Positions 1-9,022 of a stretch of DNA of 64,000 nt are shown one piece after another. This DNA is from Blautia sp. An81. Lineage in GTDB: Bacteria; Bacillota; Clostridia; Lachnospirales; Lachnospiraceae. The translations under genes and the position numbers were made by a program. Under the pieces are notes generated by a model. The model ran no database searches. It was not told the DNA's origin and saw nothing but the letters and a program-made list of their open reading frames with translations. Positions within the stretch are counted from its first letter, which is position 1, and the number at the start of each line of letters is the position of its first letter. The DNA lies in NCBI RefSeq assembly GCF_002161285.1, contig NZ_NFHH01000002.1, positions 1-64,000 of the forward strand, given 5' to 3'.

Positions 1-66
1 CATTGGCTTATCATCAGTATAAGAGGATGAAGACCTGTATGTAATGGCTTTTTTAATTTGACTAGG

Positions 67-118
67 ATTGGCTATTTTAGCCTGACACTAGATGGTTATT
101 TTAACCCGACGCTAATAG
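67..118. repeat. Two tandem ~25-bp direct repeats, possible insertion-sequence end
   Basis: Two imperfect copies (67-91 and 91-118) share the pattern TGGYTATTTTARCCYGACRCTA. Tandem terminal repeats of this kind are known from IS21-family ends. A short open frame running in from the window edge (stop at 42-44) could be a transposase tail but is too short to identify. No transposase is visible. The rest of 1-294 shows only AT-rich sequence and the promoter listed next. Confidence 0.3.
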
Positions 119-216
119 CACTTCTTGGGGAGGTCAATTTGATTAGTCGTTTTGAGTATAAGTAGTCTGTTCCGAAAAAATAATAAAAACAATTAAGTTT
201 TTAAGGTTAGACAAGA

Positions 217-253
217 AAAAAATATTGTTTTAATAATATTTTTTGGGTATAAT
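217..253 (+). promoter_or_regulatory. Promoter with inverted repeat upstream of the DUF4143 gene
   Basis: TTGTTT (225-230) and TATAAT (248-253) are 17 bp apart. A perfect 10-bp inverted repeat (217-226 and 235-244, arm AAAAAATATT) covers the -35 region and could be an operator. The promoter serves the ATPase gene starting at 328. Confidence 0.5.
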
Positions 254-327
254 AAGAATATTATATATAGAATTGTTTTCGTTATTCCCTTAAGTTGTTT
301 CAATCTTTGGTGGAAGGAGGGACAAAT

Positions 328-1527
328 ATGATTATTCGACCAGACTATATTCAGGCGATAAAACCTTTTATGGACCAGCCTTTAGTAAAAATTCTTGCTG
401 GCGTCAGAAGATGCGGTAAATCAACAATATTTGAAATGCTTGCGGAAGAACTTCGCAGCCGGGGCATTCCAGATGAACGTATTATACAGAAACGATATAC
501 GGAGATGGATATTCCTGAAGACATTTCTGCGAAGGCCGTATATGAAGAATTGATTAGCAGAATTCAGGGGAAGGGCCGCTGCTATCTTCTATTGGATGAG
601 ATACAGGAGATCAAAGGCTGGGAGCGGTGTGTGAACAGCCTTATGGAAGGGCAGGATGTAGACATTTATGTGACTGGTTCTAACTCTAAATTAATGTCCA
701 GTGAATTGTCAACTTATCTAACAGGGCGATTTGTGTCCATCCCTGTTTATACCCTGTCTTTTAAAGAATATCTGACGTTTAAGAAGGAGGATTCCCGCTC
801 CTCTAAGGAATTACTGGAAGAGTATATTCGTTTTGGTGGATTTCCGATTATTGCTCTTGGAAGATATGATGAACAGAATGCCTATCAGATTGTAAATGGT
901 ATCTACCATACGGTTATTTCCAGAGACATTGTGAAGCGTCATCGGATTAATCGACAGGATCTTTTTGACCGCATTGTAAAGTACCTCATTGAAAATATGG
1001 GAAAGACTTTTTCTGCCAATTCTATTGCAAAGTTTCTGAAAAGTGAGCACCGTACTGTGTCGGTGGAATCCATTTATAATTACATCCGATGGCTTGAACA
1101 GGCATTTATCATTTATCCCTGCCATCGTTATGACATTCAGGGAAAAAGCATTTTAAAGACCCAAGAGAAATATTATCTTGCTGATGTAACTTTAAAATAC
1201 TGTCTTTTAGGATATAACCGGAAGATGCTTGACGGTGTCCTGGAAAATATCGTGTTCTTGGAGATGAAACGTCGGGGCTATGATGTTTATATTGGAAAGA
1301 ACGGAACAAAAGAAATTGATTTTATTGGAGTACGTCGGAATGAAAAAATTTACGTTCAGGTCTGTGTACAGCTTCCTGAAAATTCAGACCGCGAGGTGGG
1401 AAATCTGATGGAAATCCAGGACCATTATCCCAAGTATGTGGTAACCACCAATAGCATGGATGTGGGGATAGAAAATGGTATTCGGATTGTTCATCTCCAT
1501 GATTTTCTCTTGTCAGAGATATGGTAA
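328..1527 (+). CDS. DUF4143-family ATP-binding protein (AAA_14)
   Basis: A 399-residue cytosolic P-loop ATPase of the AAA_14/DUF4143 type. Visible motifs are a Walker A GVRRCGKST near residue 27, a Walker B LLLDEIQ near 89, a sensor-like TGSNS and TGRF near 118-135, and a C-terminal DUF4143 region with an EIDFI motif like that of PD-(D/E)XK nucleases. The start at 328 was chosen because AAGGAGG lies 8 bases upstream; an in-frame TTG at 295 lacks such a site. The cellular role of the family is unclear, though members often sit in accessory or defence islands. A diverged paralogue lies at 53122-54318. Confidence 0.85.
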   Translation: MIIRPDYIQAIKPFMDQPLVKILAGVRRCGKSTIFEMLAEELRSRGIPDERIIQKRYTEMDIPEDISAKAVYEELISRIQGKGRCYLLLDEIQEIKGWERCVNSLMEGQDVDIYVTGSNSKLMSSELSTYLTGRFVSIPVYTLSFKEYLTFKKEDSRSSKELLEEYIRFGGFPIIALGRYDEQNAYQIVNGIYHTVISRDIVKRHRINRQDLFDRIVKYLIENMGKTFSANSIAKFLKSEHRTVSVESIYNYIRWLEQAFIIYPCHRYDIQGKSILKTQEKYYLADVTLKYCLLGYNRKMLDGVLENIVFLEMKRRGYDVYIGKNGTKEIDFIGVRRNEKIYVQVCVQLPENSDREVGNLMEIQDHYPKYVVTTNSMDVGIENGIRIVHLHDFLLSEIW

Positions 1528-1576
1528 AATATAGTTTCCAATAGGACTGAAGATGAAGAAAGCAGGAGTTTTAAAA

Positions 1577-2140
1577 ATGTCAAATATCACAAAATACGCC
1601 TTAGAATCCTCACTGAAAAAAATGATGCTCACAAAACCCCTGGATAAGATTACGATCCGGGATCTTACAGAGGACTGCGGGATCAGCCGCATGGCATTCT
1701 ATTACCATTTTAAAGACATTTATGACTTGGTAGAGTGGGCCTGTGTGGAGGATGCTGCTAAAGCATTGGAGGGAAAGAAAACCTATAGGACCTGGCAGCA
1801 GGGGCTGCTGCAGATCTTTGAAGCTGTATATGAGAACCGGCCTTTTGTATTGAATGCCTTCCGTGCCCTGGACAGAGAAAAGATCGAGAAATTCCTTTTC
1901 GGGCTGACATCAGATCTGATTTTGGGCGTTGTGGAAGAACAGGCGCAGGAAAAGTCTGTGACGGAAGAAGAAAAGCGGTTTATCGCAGATTTTTATAAAT
2001 ATAGTTTTGTGGGGATCATGCTGGACTGGATCCAGAAGGGAATGAAAGAAGATTACAGGGAGACTGCGGATGCGGTCTGTATTATCCTTCATGGAACCAT
2101 CGCTCATTCCATTGATAATTTTACAAAATACCGGAAATGA
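1577..2140 (+). CDS. TetR/AcrR-family transcriptional regulator
   Basis: A 187-residue DNA-binding regulator. The N-terminal HTH (residues about 10-55) has the classic TetR pattern: TIRDLTEDCGISRMAFYYHF, then a short helix and an all-alpha ligand-binding domain of the DhaS-like type. ATG 1577 has AGGAG 8 bases upstream and is preferred over the upstream in-frame ATG at 1553. It lies 139 bp before the oleate hydratase gene on the same strand, so control of that gene, perhaps in response to a fatty acid, is a reasonable inference. The effector cannot be read from sequence. Confidence 0.88.
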   Translation: MSNITKYALESSLKKMMLTKPLDKITIRDLTEDCGISRMAFYYHFKDIYDLVEWACVEDAAKALEGKKTYRTWQQGLLQIFEAVYENRPFVLNAFRALDREKIEKFLFGLTSDLILGVVEEQAQEKSVTEEEKRFIADFYKYSFVGIMLDWIQKGMKEDYRETADAVCIILHGTIAHSIDNFTKYRK

Positions 2141-2151
2141 TAAAAAACTGA

Positions 2152-2181
2152 ACATTTCCTTTATTCTGTAAATGGAAATGT
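2152..2181. promoter_or_regulatory. Inverted repeat, candidate TetR operator or terminator
   Basis: ACATTTCC (2152-2159) and GGAAATGT (2174-2181) form an 8-bp inverted repeat with a 14-base spacer just after the TetR stop codon and before the oleate hydratase gene. There is no U-run, so an operator is somewhat more likely than a terminator. Confidence 0.35.
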
Positions 2182-2279
2182 ATGGTGGATTGACGTAGGA
2201 TAAGTCCATAGAAAAACATATGAAAACACAGCAAAATCTGCATCAGCGGATATCTGAATTTAGAAAGGCGGTATAATCT

Positions 2280-4277
2280 ATGGCAAAAAAATCTGCAGCA
2301 ATCGGGATTGTCTCCGCAGCAGCGGCAGGCGCAGGAGCAGCTTATCTGGTACGAAAGGTAAAAGGATCTGAAGGACCGGAAGCAGGGAAAAAGAAGGAGA
2401 GAAAAGAAAAGGACAGAGCCGGCACTGAACCAGGAGCAGGATACAGGAATACAGAACTTGGAAAACATGAGAAAAACCGGAAAGGAATCTATTACAGCAG
2501 CGGAAATTATGAAGCTTTTGCCAGGCCGGAGAAGCCGGAAGGCGTGGAGGAAAAGAATGCCTATATTGTAGGCAGCGGACTGGCGGCTCTGGCAGCGGCC
2601 TGCTTCCTGGTCCGGGACGGACAGATGCCGGGAGAACAGATCCATATTCTGGAAGCCATGGACATTGCAGGAGGAGCCTGCGATGGGATTTTCGACCCTT
2701 CCAGGGGTTATATCATGCGGGGCGGACGAGAAATGGAAGATCATTTTGAATGCCTCTGGGATCTTTTTCGCAGCATTCCTTCCCTGGAAGATCCGGAACT
2801 TTCTGTGCTGGATGAATTCTACCGGCTGAATAAACACGATCCCAATTATTCTCTGTGCCGTGCAACTAAAGACCGGGGAAAAGATGCACATACAGATGGA
2901 AGATTTAACTTAAGCCAGAAGGGCTGTATGGAGATCATGAAGCTGTTTCTGACAAAAGATGAGGACCTGTATGATAAGACTATTGAGGACGTATTTGACG
3001 AGGAAGTATTTGACTCAACTTTCTGGCTGTACTGGAGGACTATGTTTGCCTTTGAGAACTGGCACAGCGCCCTGGAAATGAAGCTGTATTTTCAGAGATT
3101 TATCCACCATATTGCAGGGCTGCCGGACTTCAGTGCTCTGAAATTTACACGTTACAACCAGTATGAATCTCTGATTCTGCCTATGCAGAGATACCTGGAG
3201 CAGGCTGGTGTGGATTTCCAGTTTCATACAGAAGTGACCAATGTGGTTTTCGAGATCAAAGAGGGGAAGAAAAGGGCCACGGCTATTGAATGCAGGGTCA
3301 AAGGAGTGGAAAAGGGAATTCTTCTTACAGAAAAGGATCTTGTTTTTGTAACCAATGGAAGCTGTACGGAAGGTACGATTTATGGGGACCAGGAGCATGC
3401 GCCTAACGGCGATGCGCAGGTACGTACCAGCGGCTGCTGGAACCTGTGGAAAAATATTGCCAGACAGGATCCGGCATTTGGACGGCCTGAGAAGTTCTGC
3501 TCAGATATTGGGAAGACCAACTGGGAATCTGCGACGATTACCACCCTGGATGACCGGATCCTTCCATATATCACGAATATCTGCAAGAGAGATCCCCAGA
3601 CAGGAAAAGTGGTGACCGGAGGAATTGTAAGCTGTGTGGATTCCAACTGGCTGCTGAGCTGGACGATTAACCGGCAGGGGCAGTTTAAAGATCAGGATCC
3701 GGGGAAAGTCTGCGTCTGGGTCTATGGACTTTTTACCGATGTTCCGGGGAACTATGTGAAAAAACCGATGAAAGCCTGCACAGGAAAAGAAATCACCCAG
3801 GAATGGCTTTATCACTTAGGAGTTCCTGCCGACCAGATCCCGGATCTGGCAGAAAACAGTGCGGTATGTGTTCCTACGATGATGCCCTATATCACAGCCT
3901 TTTTTATGCCAAGGACTAAGGGAGACCGGCCAGAGGTGATTCCGGAAGGCTGTACAAACTTTGCTTTTCTCGGACAGTTTGCAGATACGCCGAGAGATAC
4001 AGTATTTACCACAGAATATTCTGTCCGCACAGCTATGGAGGCTGTCTACGGGCTTCTGGGTATTGACAGAGGCGTACCGGAGGTTTGGGGAAGTGTCTAT
4101 GATATACGGGAACTTCTGAAAAGCAGCATATGCCTGATGGACGGAAAATCCCCTCTGGAGATCCGGCTTCCCGGACCTCTTAACGGATTGAAGAAGCCGG
4201 TGCTGCATTTTATTAAAGGGACAGTAATCGAAAAGGTCCTGCGGGATTATGATGTTCTGAGGGACGGTATGATTTAA
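2280..4277 (+). CDS. ohyA: Oleate hydratase (myosin-cross-reactive antigen family)
   Basis: An FAD-dependent hydratase that adds water across the cis-9 double bond of oleate to give 10-hydroxystearate, a detoxifying step for unsaturated fatty acids in gut bacteria. At 665 residues it is longer than the usual 560-650. The FAD-binding motif VGSGLAALAAA lies at about 97-107, and the family motif RGGREME at about 147-153 carries the catalytic glutamate. The extra N-terminus has a small-residue hydrophobic helix (about 6-24) and a charged linker to residue 85, suggesting membrane attachment. AAAGGCGG precedes the ATG. The TetR gene upstream is the probable regulator. Confidence 0.93.
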   Translation: MAKKSAAIGIVSAAAAGAGAAYLVRKVKGSEGPEAGKKKERKEKDRAGTEPGAGYRNTELGKHEKNRKGIYYSSGNYEAFARPEKPEGVEEKNAYIVGSGLAALAAACFLVRDGQMPGEQIHILEAMDIAGGACDGIFDPSRGYIMRGGREMEDHFECLWDLFRSIPSLEDPELSVLDEFYRLNKHDPNYSLCRATKDRGKDAHTDGRFNLSQKGCMEIMKLFLTKDEDLYDKTIEDVFDEEVFDSTFWLYWRTMFAFENWHSALEMKLYFQRFIHHIAGLPDFSALKFTRYNQYESLILPMQRYLEQAGVDFQFHTEVTNVVFEIKEGKKRATAIECRVKGVEKGILLTEKDLVFVTNGSCTEGTIYGDQEHAPNGDAQVRTSGCWNLWKNIARQDPAFGRPEKFCSDIGKTNWESATITTLDDRILPYITNICKRDPQTGKVVTGGIVSCVDSNWLLSWTINRQGQFKDQDPGKVCVWVYGLFTDVPGNYVKKPMKACTGKEITQEWLYHLGVPADQIPDLAENSAVCVPTMMPYITAFFMPRTKGDRPEVIPEGCTNFAFLGQFADTPRDTVFTTEYSVRTAMEAVYGLLGIDRGVPEVWGSVYDIRELLKSSICLMDGKSPLEIRLPGPLNGLKKPVLHFIKGTVIEKVLRDYDVLRDGMI

Positions 4278-4374
4278 AAAGGGGGATGCAAACGGACGCT
4301 GCCGGATTGTTTCATGATAGATTTTATGGTACACTGAACGAAATATGGATATTTCATTGTAAAAGGAGTACACT

Positions 4375-5859
4375 ATGCCAGTTTTTGATTTTAATAACTC
4401 ACCGGAGGACCAAAAGGTTCCTGAATGTACCTATAAAGTCTTTTATACCAACTGCCCGGAAAGTTCTCCGGGGCATCCTATCCTGGTCCTGGACAACAAG
4501 TCGGGGAAGCTTGTCCATCATTCCAACGGTATCTTTACTAATCCCATCCGGCGGACAGCCTTTGAGTTTAAAGGAGAGGAGGGGACTGTCAGCGAGGATA
4601 TCCTGGAAATAGATGCCCGTTTTGTCAGTCTTCTGAAATGGCTGGGAGAAAACCACATTAATGTGCGGCTTTCCGGAGCTGTAAAAGGGGATAAGTATGC
4701 AGTATACAAGATTCGAGAGATTGCCTTTGGCGGAGGGGTGAAGCTTTCAGCAGAGGATGGATTTCTGCAGTTTATGATTGAACGGCTGCTGGCCAGTGAC
4801 GCTCCATCTCAGGAAATCCCGGATGAAGACGAAGAAGAAACAGGGGACAGCATGAAACTGACCAGTATTCAGAGTATTACGGATTTTATGAACTGTGCAG
4901 GAAGGACTCTGCCGGATAATATCCGTCTTTGGGCCAGAAGAAATCTGGCTGTTGCCAAGTCCAATGAGGTGTCGCCAGAGGAGCGGCGCCACGCCCAGAG
5001 AGCCCTTTCCATTATGATGAATATCCAGTGGAAAGGTAATTATTTCGAGGCTATTGACCCGGCGGAGGCCCGGCGGATTCTGGATGAAGAGCTGTACGGC
5101 ATGGAATCTGTGAAGCAGAGGATTATTGAGACCATTATTCAGATCAACCGCACCCATACTCTGCCTGCCTATGGCCTTCTGCTCATCGGTCCCGCAGGAA
5201 CGGGAAAATCTCAGATCGCTTATGCAGTGGCCCGTATCCTGAAGCTGCCCTGGACTACCCTGGATATGAGTTCCATCAATGACCCGGAACAGCTTACCGG
5301 GAGTTCAAGGATCTACGCCAATGCAAAGCCGGGGATCATCATGGAGGCTTTTTCCATGGCCGGAGAGTCCAATCTGGTCTTTATTATCAATGAGCTTGAT
5401 AAGGCGGCTTCCGGAAAAGGAAACGGCAATCCGGCGGATGTACTCCTGACCCTTTTGGATAACCTGGGATTTACAGACAACTATATGGAGTGTATGATCC
5501 CCACATCAGGAGTTTATCCTATTGCCACAGCTAATGATAAGGATCAGATCAGCGCCCCTCTTATGTCCAGGTTTGCAGTGATTGAGATCCCGGATTATAC
5601 GGCAGAGGAGAAAAAGGTGATCTTCTCAAAATATGCTCTTCCAAAGGTACTGAAGCGGATCGGCATGGAGGAGAAGGAGTGTACCCTGACCCCGGAGGGA
5701 CTGGAGGCAGTGATCGAGCTGCATAAGAACACCAGCGGCATCCGTGACCTGGAGCAGGCGGCGGAGCACATTGCGGCCAATGCCCTGTACCAGATAGAAG
5801 TAGACCATATGAAGTCAGTGGCTTTTGACGGGGAGATGGTGAGAAAGCTTCTGGGATAA
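4375..5859 (+). CDS. AAA+ ATPase, Lon/MoxR-like module without protease domain
   Basis: A 494-residue cytosolic protein. The first ~150 residues match no domain I know and end in an acidic stretch near 148-155. The AAA+ module covers about 235-480: Walker A GPAGTGKS near 272, Walker B region FIINELDKA near 337, sensor 1 ATAND near 381 and an arginine finger in PLMSRF. The arrangement resembles the Lon ATPase, but no Ser-Lys protease domain follows. In Walker B the usual aspartate before glutamate is asparagine, which may lower ATP hydrolysis. AAAGGAG precedes the start. Substrate and partner are unknown. Confidence 0.75.
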   Translation: MPVFDFNNSPEDQKVPECTYKVFYTNCPESSPGHPILVLDNKSGKLVHHSNGIFTNPIRRTAFEFKGEEGTVSEDILEIDARFVSLLKWLGENHINVRLSGAVKGDKYAVYKIREIAFGGGVKLSAEDGFLQFMIERLLASDAPSQEIPDEDEEETGDSMKLTSIQSITDFMNCAGRTLPDNIRLWARRNLAVAKSNEVSPEERRHAQRALSIMMNIQWKGNYFEAIDPAEARRILDEELYGMESVKQRIIETIIQINRTHTLPAYGLLLIGPAGTGKSQIAYAVARILKLPWTTLDMSSINDPEQLTGSSRIYANAKPGIIMEAFSMAGESNLVFIINELDKAASGKGNGNPADVLLTLLDNLGFTDNYMECMIPTSGVYPIATANDKDQISAPLMSRFAVIEIPDYTAEEKKVIFSKYALPKVLKRIGMEEKECTLTPEGLEAVIELHKNTSGIRDLEQAAEHIAANALYQIEVDHMKSVAFDGEMVRKLLG

Positions 5860-6077
5860 AAGTCCTTCTTCGTAGTTTTTCTGCATTTTATGTAGATTTT
5901 ACCCAGTATTTATAGGATTTAAATAAAGATATGGTAAAATGTCTTTCAACATTCCGGGGGAATGGAGAAAAGATATTTTTCCATATCTTTTTTTGTAAAA
6001 ATGAAAAATATCTGTATGGAAAAAATCAAAAGGGAAACCAGGGAAATGTAGAGAAGCTACGAAGGAAGAGATTGGAA

Positions 6078-6695
6078 ATGGAATATAAGAGTTTTATTTT
6101 TGAAGTCCGGATCGTGGATATCCCGGCAAAAGTGATCATGACCAATATCCGCCACCTGGAGGAGGTCTTAAAGGCTTTGTCTTCCTATGAATTTGTCCGG
6201 GCGGTAAATGCCCTGGAAAAGGCAGAGAACATTTCCGTGTATGCAGTAGAAAATTCCTCCTGCACAGCTGAGGATTTTGCTACAAAAATGACTTATATCG
6301 GAAAGCAGGTATATTTTAACAAAGACGGCTATATGCAGAAGGTCAACGCCAAGAACCTGACAGAGCGGGACGTGGCCATAGGGATTTCCCATACCGGCCA
6401 GTCCCGGCATACAGTGGATGCTCTGCGCTGCGCAAAAGAATCGGGGGCCATGACCATAGCTATCACCAATTATCAGCAGGCCCTGATCAACAAGTATGCA
6501 GATATTATTTTATGCACAGAAAATACCCAGTATATGTACGGCAATGCCATTTTTTCCAGAAGCGCCCAGATCTCCCTGGTGGATATGCTGTATCTGGGGG
6601 TTTTCCTGAAGAATTACGACTATTATGCAGAGAAGCTGAATAACAGCTGGAAAAACATACAGGATCTGGTCTATGAAAGAGACAGCCGGTTTTAA
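6078..6695 (+). pseudogene. SIS-domain protein, MurR/RpiR-type regulator lacking its HTH
   Basis: The 205-residue product matches the C-terminal sugar-isomerase (SIS) half of RpiR-type regulators, which sense phosphosugars: GISHTGQSRHTVDAL and the following helix are typical. The N-terminal HTH of about 75 residues is absent, and no frame upstream supplies it. ATG 6078 has AAGGAAG about 9 bases upstream, so a short protein could still be made. The broken genes just downstream make a 5' deletion remnant the likelier reading. It would not bind DNA by itself. Confidence 0.6.
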
Positions 6696-6720
6696 AAGAC
6701 GGGTAGAAAAACTACAAGGC

Positions 6721-6780
6721 GAAAATCACAGAGAAGAGGATTCTTTGAGGAATCTTAACTTCCCTGTGATTTTTGTTTTT
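6721..6780 (+). terminator. Rho-independent terminator
   Basis: AAAATCACAG (6722-6731) pairs with CTGTGATTTT (6764-6773), followed by TTTTTG and more T. It closes the SIS-domain unit. Confidence 0.75.
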
Positions 6781-6914
6781 ACAGCAGACACCTATAATCC
6801 AAGGTGCAAGGAACAAGGCGGGAACTTCCGGAGAAAATTCTGGAAAGGAAACTGCCGGATCAGAAATCTGAAGAATGAAACATGAAAAGTAAAAGATGAA
6901 AAGGAGAGTGTGTT

Positions 6915-7951
6915 ATGAAGAAAAAAATCTGTATTGCCCTGATCGGAGCTTTGACGGCAGCTGCTTTTGCAGGCTGTTCTGGGGGAGGAAGCAGCCAGAG
7001 CGGCGAGACTACAGCAGAGACTGCAGGTTCCCAGGAGGCCGGCACAGAAACCTCTGAAGGCGGAAGTGCCCAGAAGGCGGATTCCGGTGAGATCACAGTG
7101 TATACAGCACTGGAAGACGAGCAGGTGTCAGATTATCTGGCAAAGTTTAATGAAACATATCCGGACATTACGGTAAACGTAGTCCGGGAATCTACGGGAA
7201 TCATTACAGCAAAGCTGATAGCGGAGAAGAAGTTTATGTGTCTCACGGCGCCTTCCGTCCATTTGCTTTTTCAAAGTCCATTACAGAGACTACTACTTAT
7301 GAATATGACCCGAACCTGAAAAGCCGTGTGGTATTTGAAGACGGAAAATTTATTCAGGTGCCTCCTTTTGCCCGTCCAAGGGAGATCGACCTGCCCCAGC
7401 CATATGGAAAGACTACCCAGTATATCATTCCCCATTCAGAAACTGTTACTTTAGCTCAGGCATTAAAGGATAAAGGAGTACGTCTCATCGAGGTGAGAGG
7501 TACCTGGCCAAAGCAGAACATGACCCTGGTAAGAGGCCTTTATGACTACGGTATCCTGAAAAATCCGGTGGTAAAAGTAGGGGATACAGAGAAGGGCCTG
7601 ATGAGTATTATCGGCAATTATCTGGTGGACAGCGAAGAAGGAAAGACCACAGAATTATACGGATATGCCCTTCACGTAGAAGTTGTGGGCTACAAAGACG
7701 GGGGGAAAAAACAGGGAATTATTTACCACACCCATCCGGCTTCTGACGGCAGCGTGGAAGGCTGGGAAGGTCTCCGGGCATATACCAGAAATGTGGGAAT
7801 TCCTCTTGCTATAGCAGCAGAACAGCTTGCAAAAGGCAATGTAAAAGGAACCGGCATCCTGATCCCGGAAGATGCTTTTGAGCCGGAACTGATCTTTAAA
7901 GAGCTGGAGAGAAGAGGGATCTATATGCACGAGAGCTGGAACAATCTGTAA
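6915..7951 (+). pseudogene. Deletion fusion: substrate-binding lipoprotein 5' end joined to saccharopine dehydrogenase 3' end
   Basis: The first part encodes a lipoprotein signal (lipobox ending AFAGC), a Gly/Ser/Glu linker and the first strands of an Fe3+-type ABC substrate-binding protein ([11 protein letters not shown], then [15 protein letters not shown]). Around 7225-7232 homology switches to the C-terminal catalytic region of a saccharopine dehydrogenase family protein, beginning [14 protein letters not shown] in another frame and ending at 7951. The join lies in a GAAGAAG microhomology and is out of frame, so the signal-peptide frame stops at 7319. A GTG at 7238 could restart the dehydrogenase tail, but it lacks the Rossmann half. 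Neither product should work. Confidence 0.8.
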
Positions 7952-7987
7952 AAACAAAAAGAGAATAACAGCTTCCTGAAAGTACGG

Positions 7988-8869
7988 TTACGAAAAGGAA
8001 TTTTTAATAAACTCTGTCATAGCCCGGGCCCCGTCTCCCTGATGACGGAGGCGATGGTAAGTAAGATAGAGATAACGCCCATCTGTAAGCCAGGAAGGAC
8101 GGAGGATACGGATATTTTCATAGGAAGCCAGGGATTCTGTTTCCGCTACAATAGAGATTCCCAGTTCCTGGGAGACAAGCTGGGCGATAGAGTCTTCGCT
8201 GTAGGCAAAATGAGTAATCTGAGGAGTCAGGCCATACTTCTGAAACAGGCCAGAGACCTGGCGGTACATGGGATAATCGGTAAGATAGGAGACAAAGGGA
8301 ATCTCCTGGATATCCTCTGGGGTGGCAAAGTCCAGACCTGCATAGGGAGCGGAGGACGGAAGGATCAGGACAAAAGGCTGATAGATTATAGGAATCTGGA
8401 CAATATCCGGATCAGGTTCTATCCGGGAACAGATGCCCAGATCAAAGCGCCCTTCTTTGATACCTTCGGCGATTTTATCACTGGGCATTTCATCAGAGTA
8501 GATCAGATATTTGCCCTTTGTGGCAGCCATAAAGTCACGAAAAAGGCGGGGGATACAAAGATATGCGATAGAGGCAGTATAGGCGAAATGGATTTCCATA
8601 TTCAGCTTGTCTGCCTCTTTTTTCAGATGTTTTTTGACGGCTTCGGTCTGCTGGAGGATGCTCCGGGCATAGGGAAGCAGCTCTCTCCCGTAGGAGGTAA
8701 GGGCGATGCCTCTGCCCTCCGATTGGAACAGAGGAACTTCCAGCTCGGCCTCCAGCTTTTTTATGGAAATGCTCAGGCTGGGCTGAGAGATATTTAACAG
8801 TTGCGCCGCCTTTCCTATGTGGAGCGTATTGGCAGCGGTTTCAAAATATTTCAACTGGTCAAGGGTCAT
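7988..8869 (-). CDS. LysR-family transcriptional regulator
   Basis: A 293-residue LysR regulator with an N-terminal winged HTH (MTLDQLKYFETAANTLHIGK, then AAQLLNISQPSLSISIKKLE) and a periplasmic-binding-protein-like effector domain. The start at 8869 was chosen because AGGAG lies 6-7 bases upstream; the open frame reaches 8899. It is divergent from the MATE gene at 9023, and a LysR-type box lies between them (8922-8936), so it probably controls itself and the exporter. The effector is unknown. Confidence 0.9.
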   Translation of the reverse strand: MTLDQLKYFETAANTLHIGKAAQLLNISQPSLSISIKKLEAELEVPLFQSEGRGIALTSYGRELLPYARSILQQTEAVKKHLKKEADKLNMEIHFAYTASIAYLCIPRLFRDFMAATKGKYLIYSDEMPSDKIAEGIKEGRFDLGICSRIEPDPDIVQIPIIYQPFVLILPSSAPYAGLDFATPEDIQEIPFVSYLTDYPMYRQVSGLFQKYGLTPQITHFAYSEDSIAQLVSQELGISIVAETESLASYENIRILRPSWLTDGRYLYLTYHRLRHQGDGARAMTEFIKNSFS

Positions 8870-8921
8870 GATGTTCTCCTTTCCTGAATGTCCATTCAAG
8901 ACCTTTGATTTGAAATGATAT

Positions 8922-8986
8922 ATAGTTTTAAACTATGAATTAATTAAAATCATATATTTTACTGCTGAAAAAGTCAATGCTATAAT
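8922..8986 (+). promoter_or_regulatory. LysR-type box and promoter for the MATE gene
   Basis: ATAGTTT-T-AAACTAT (8922-8936) is a perfect palindrome with the T-N11-A pattern of LysR boxes. TTTACT (8958-8963) and TATAAT (8981-8986) are 17 bp apart and drive transcription rightwards to 9023. Confidence 0.6.
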
Positions 8987-9022
8987 CCTTTTAGAATAAG
9001 GAAAAGAAGGAAGAAGAGTGTT

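Noticed and set aside
6673-6885. Open frame of 70 codons after the SIS-domain gene
   Set aside because: It overlaps a clear intrinsic terminator, has no ribosome site and no protein-like character.
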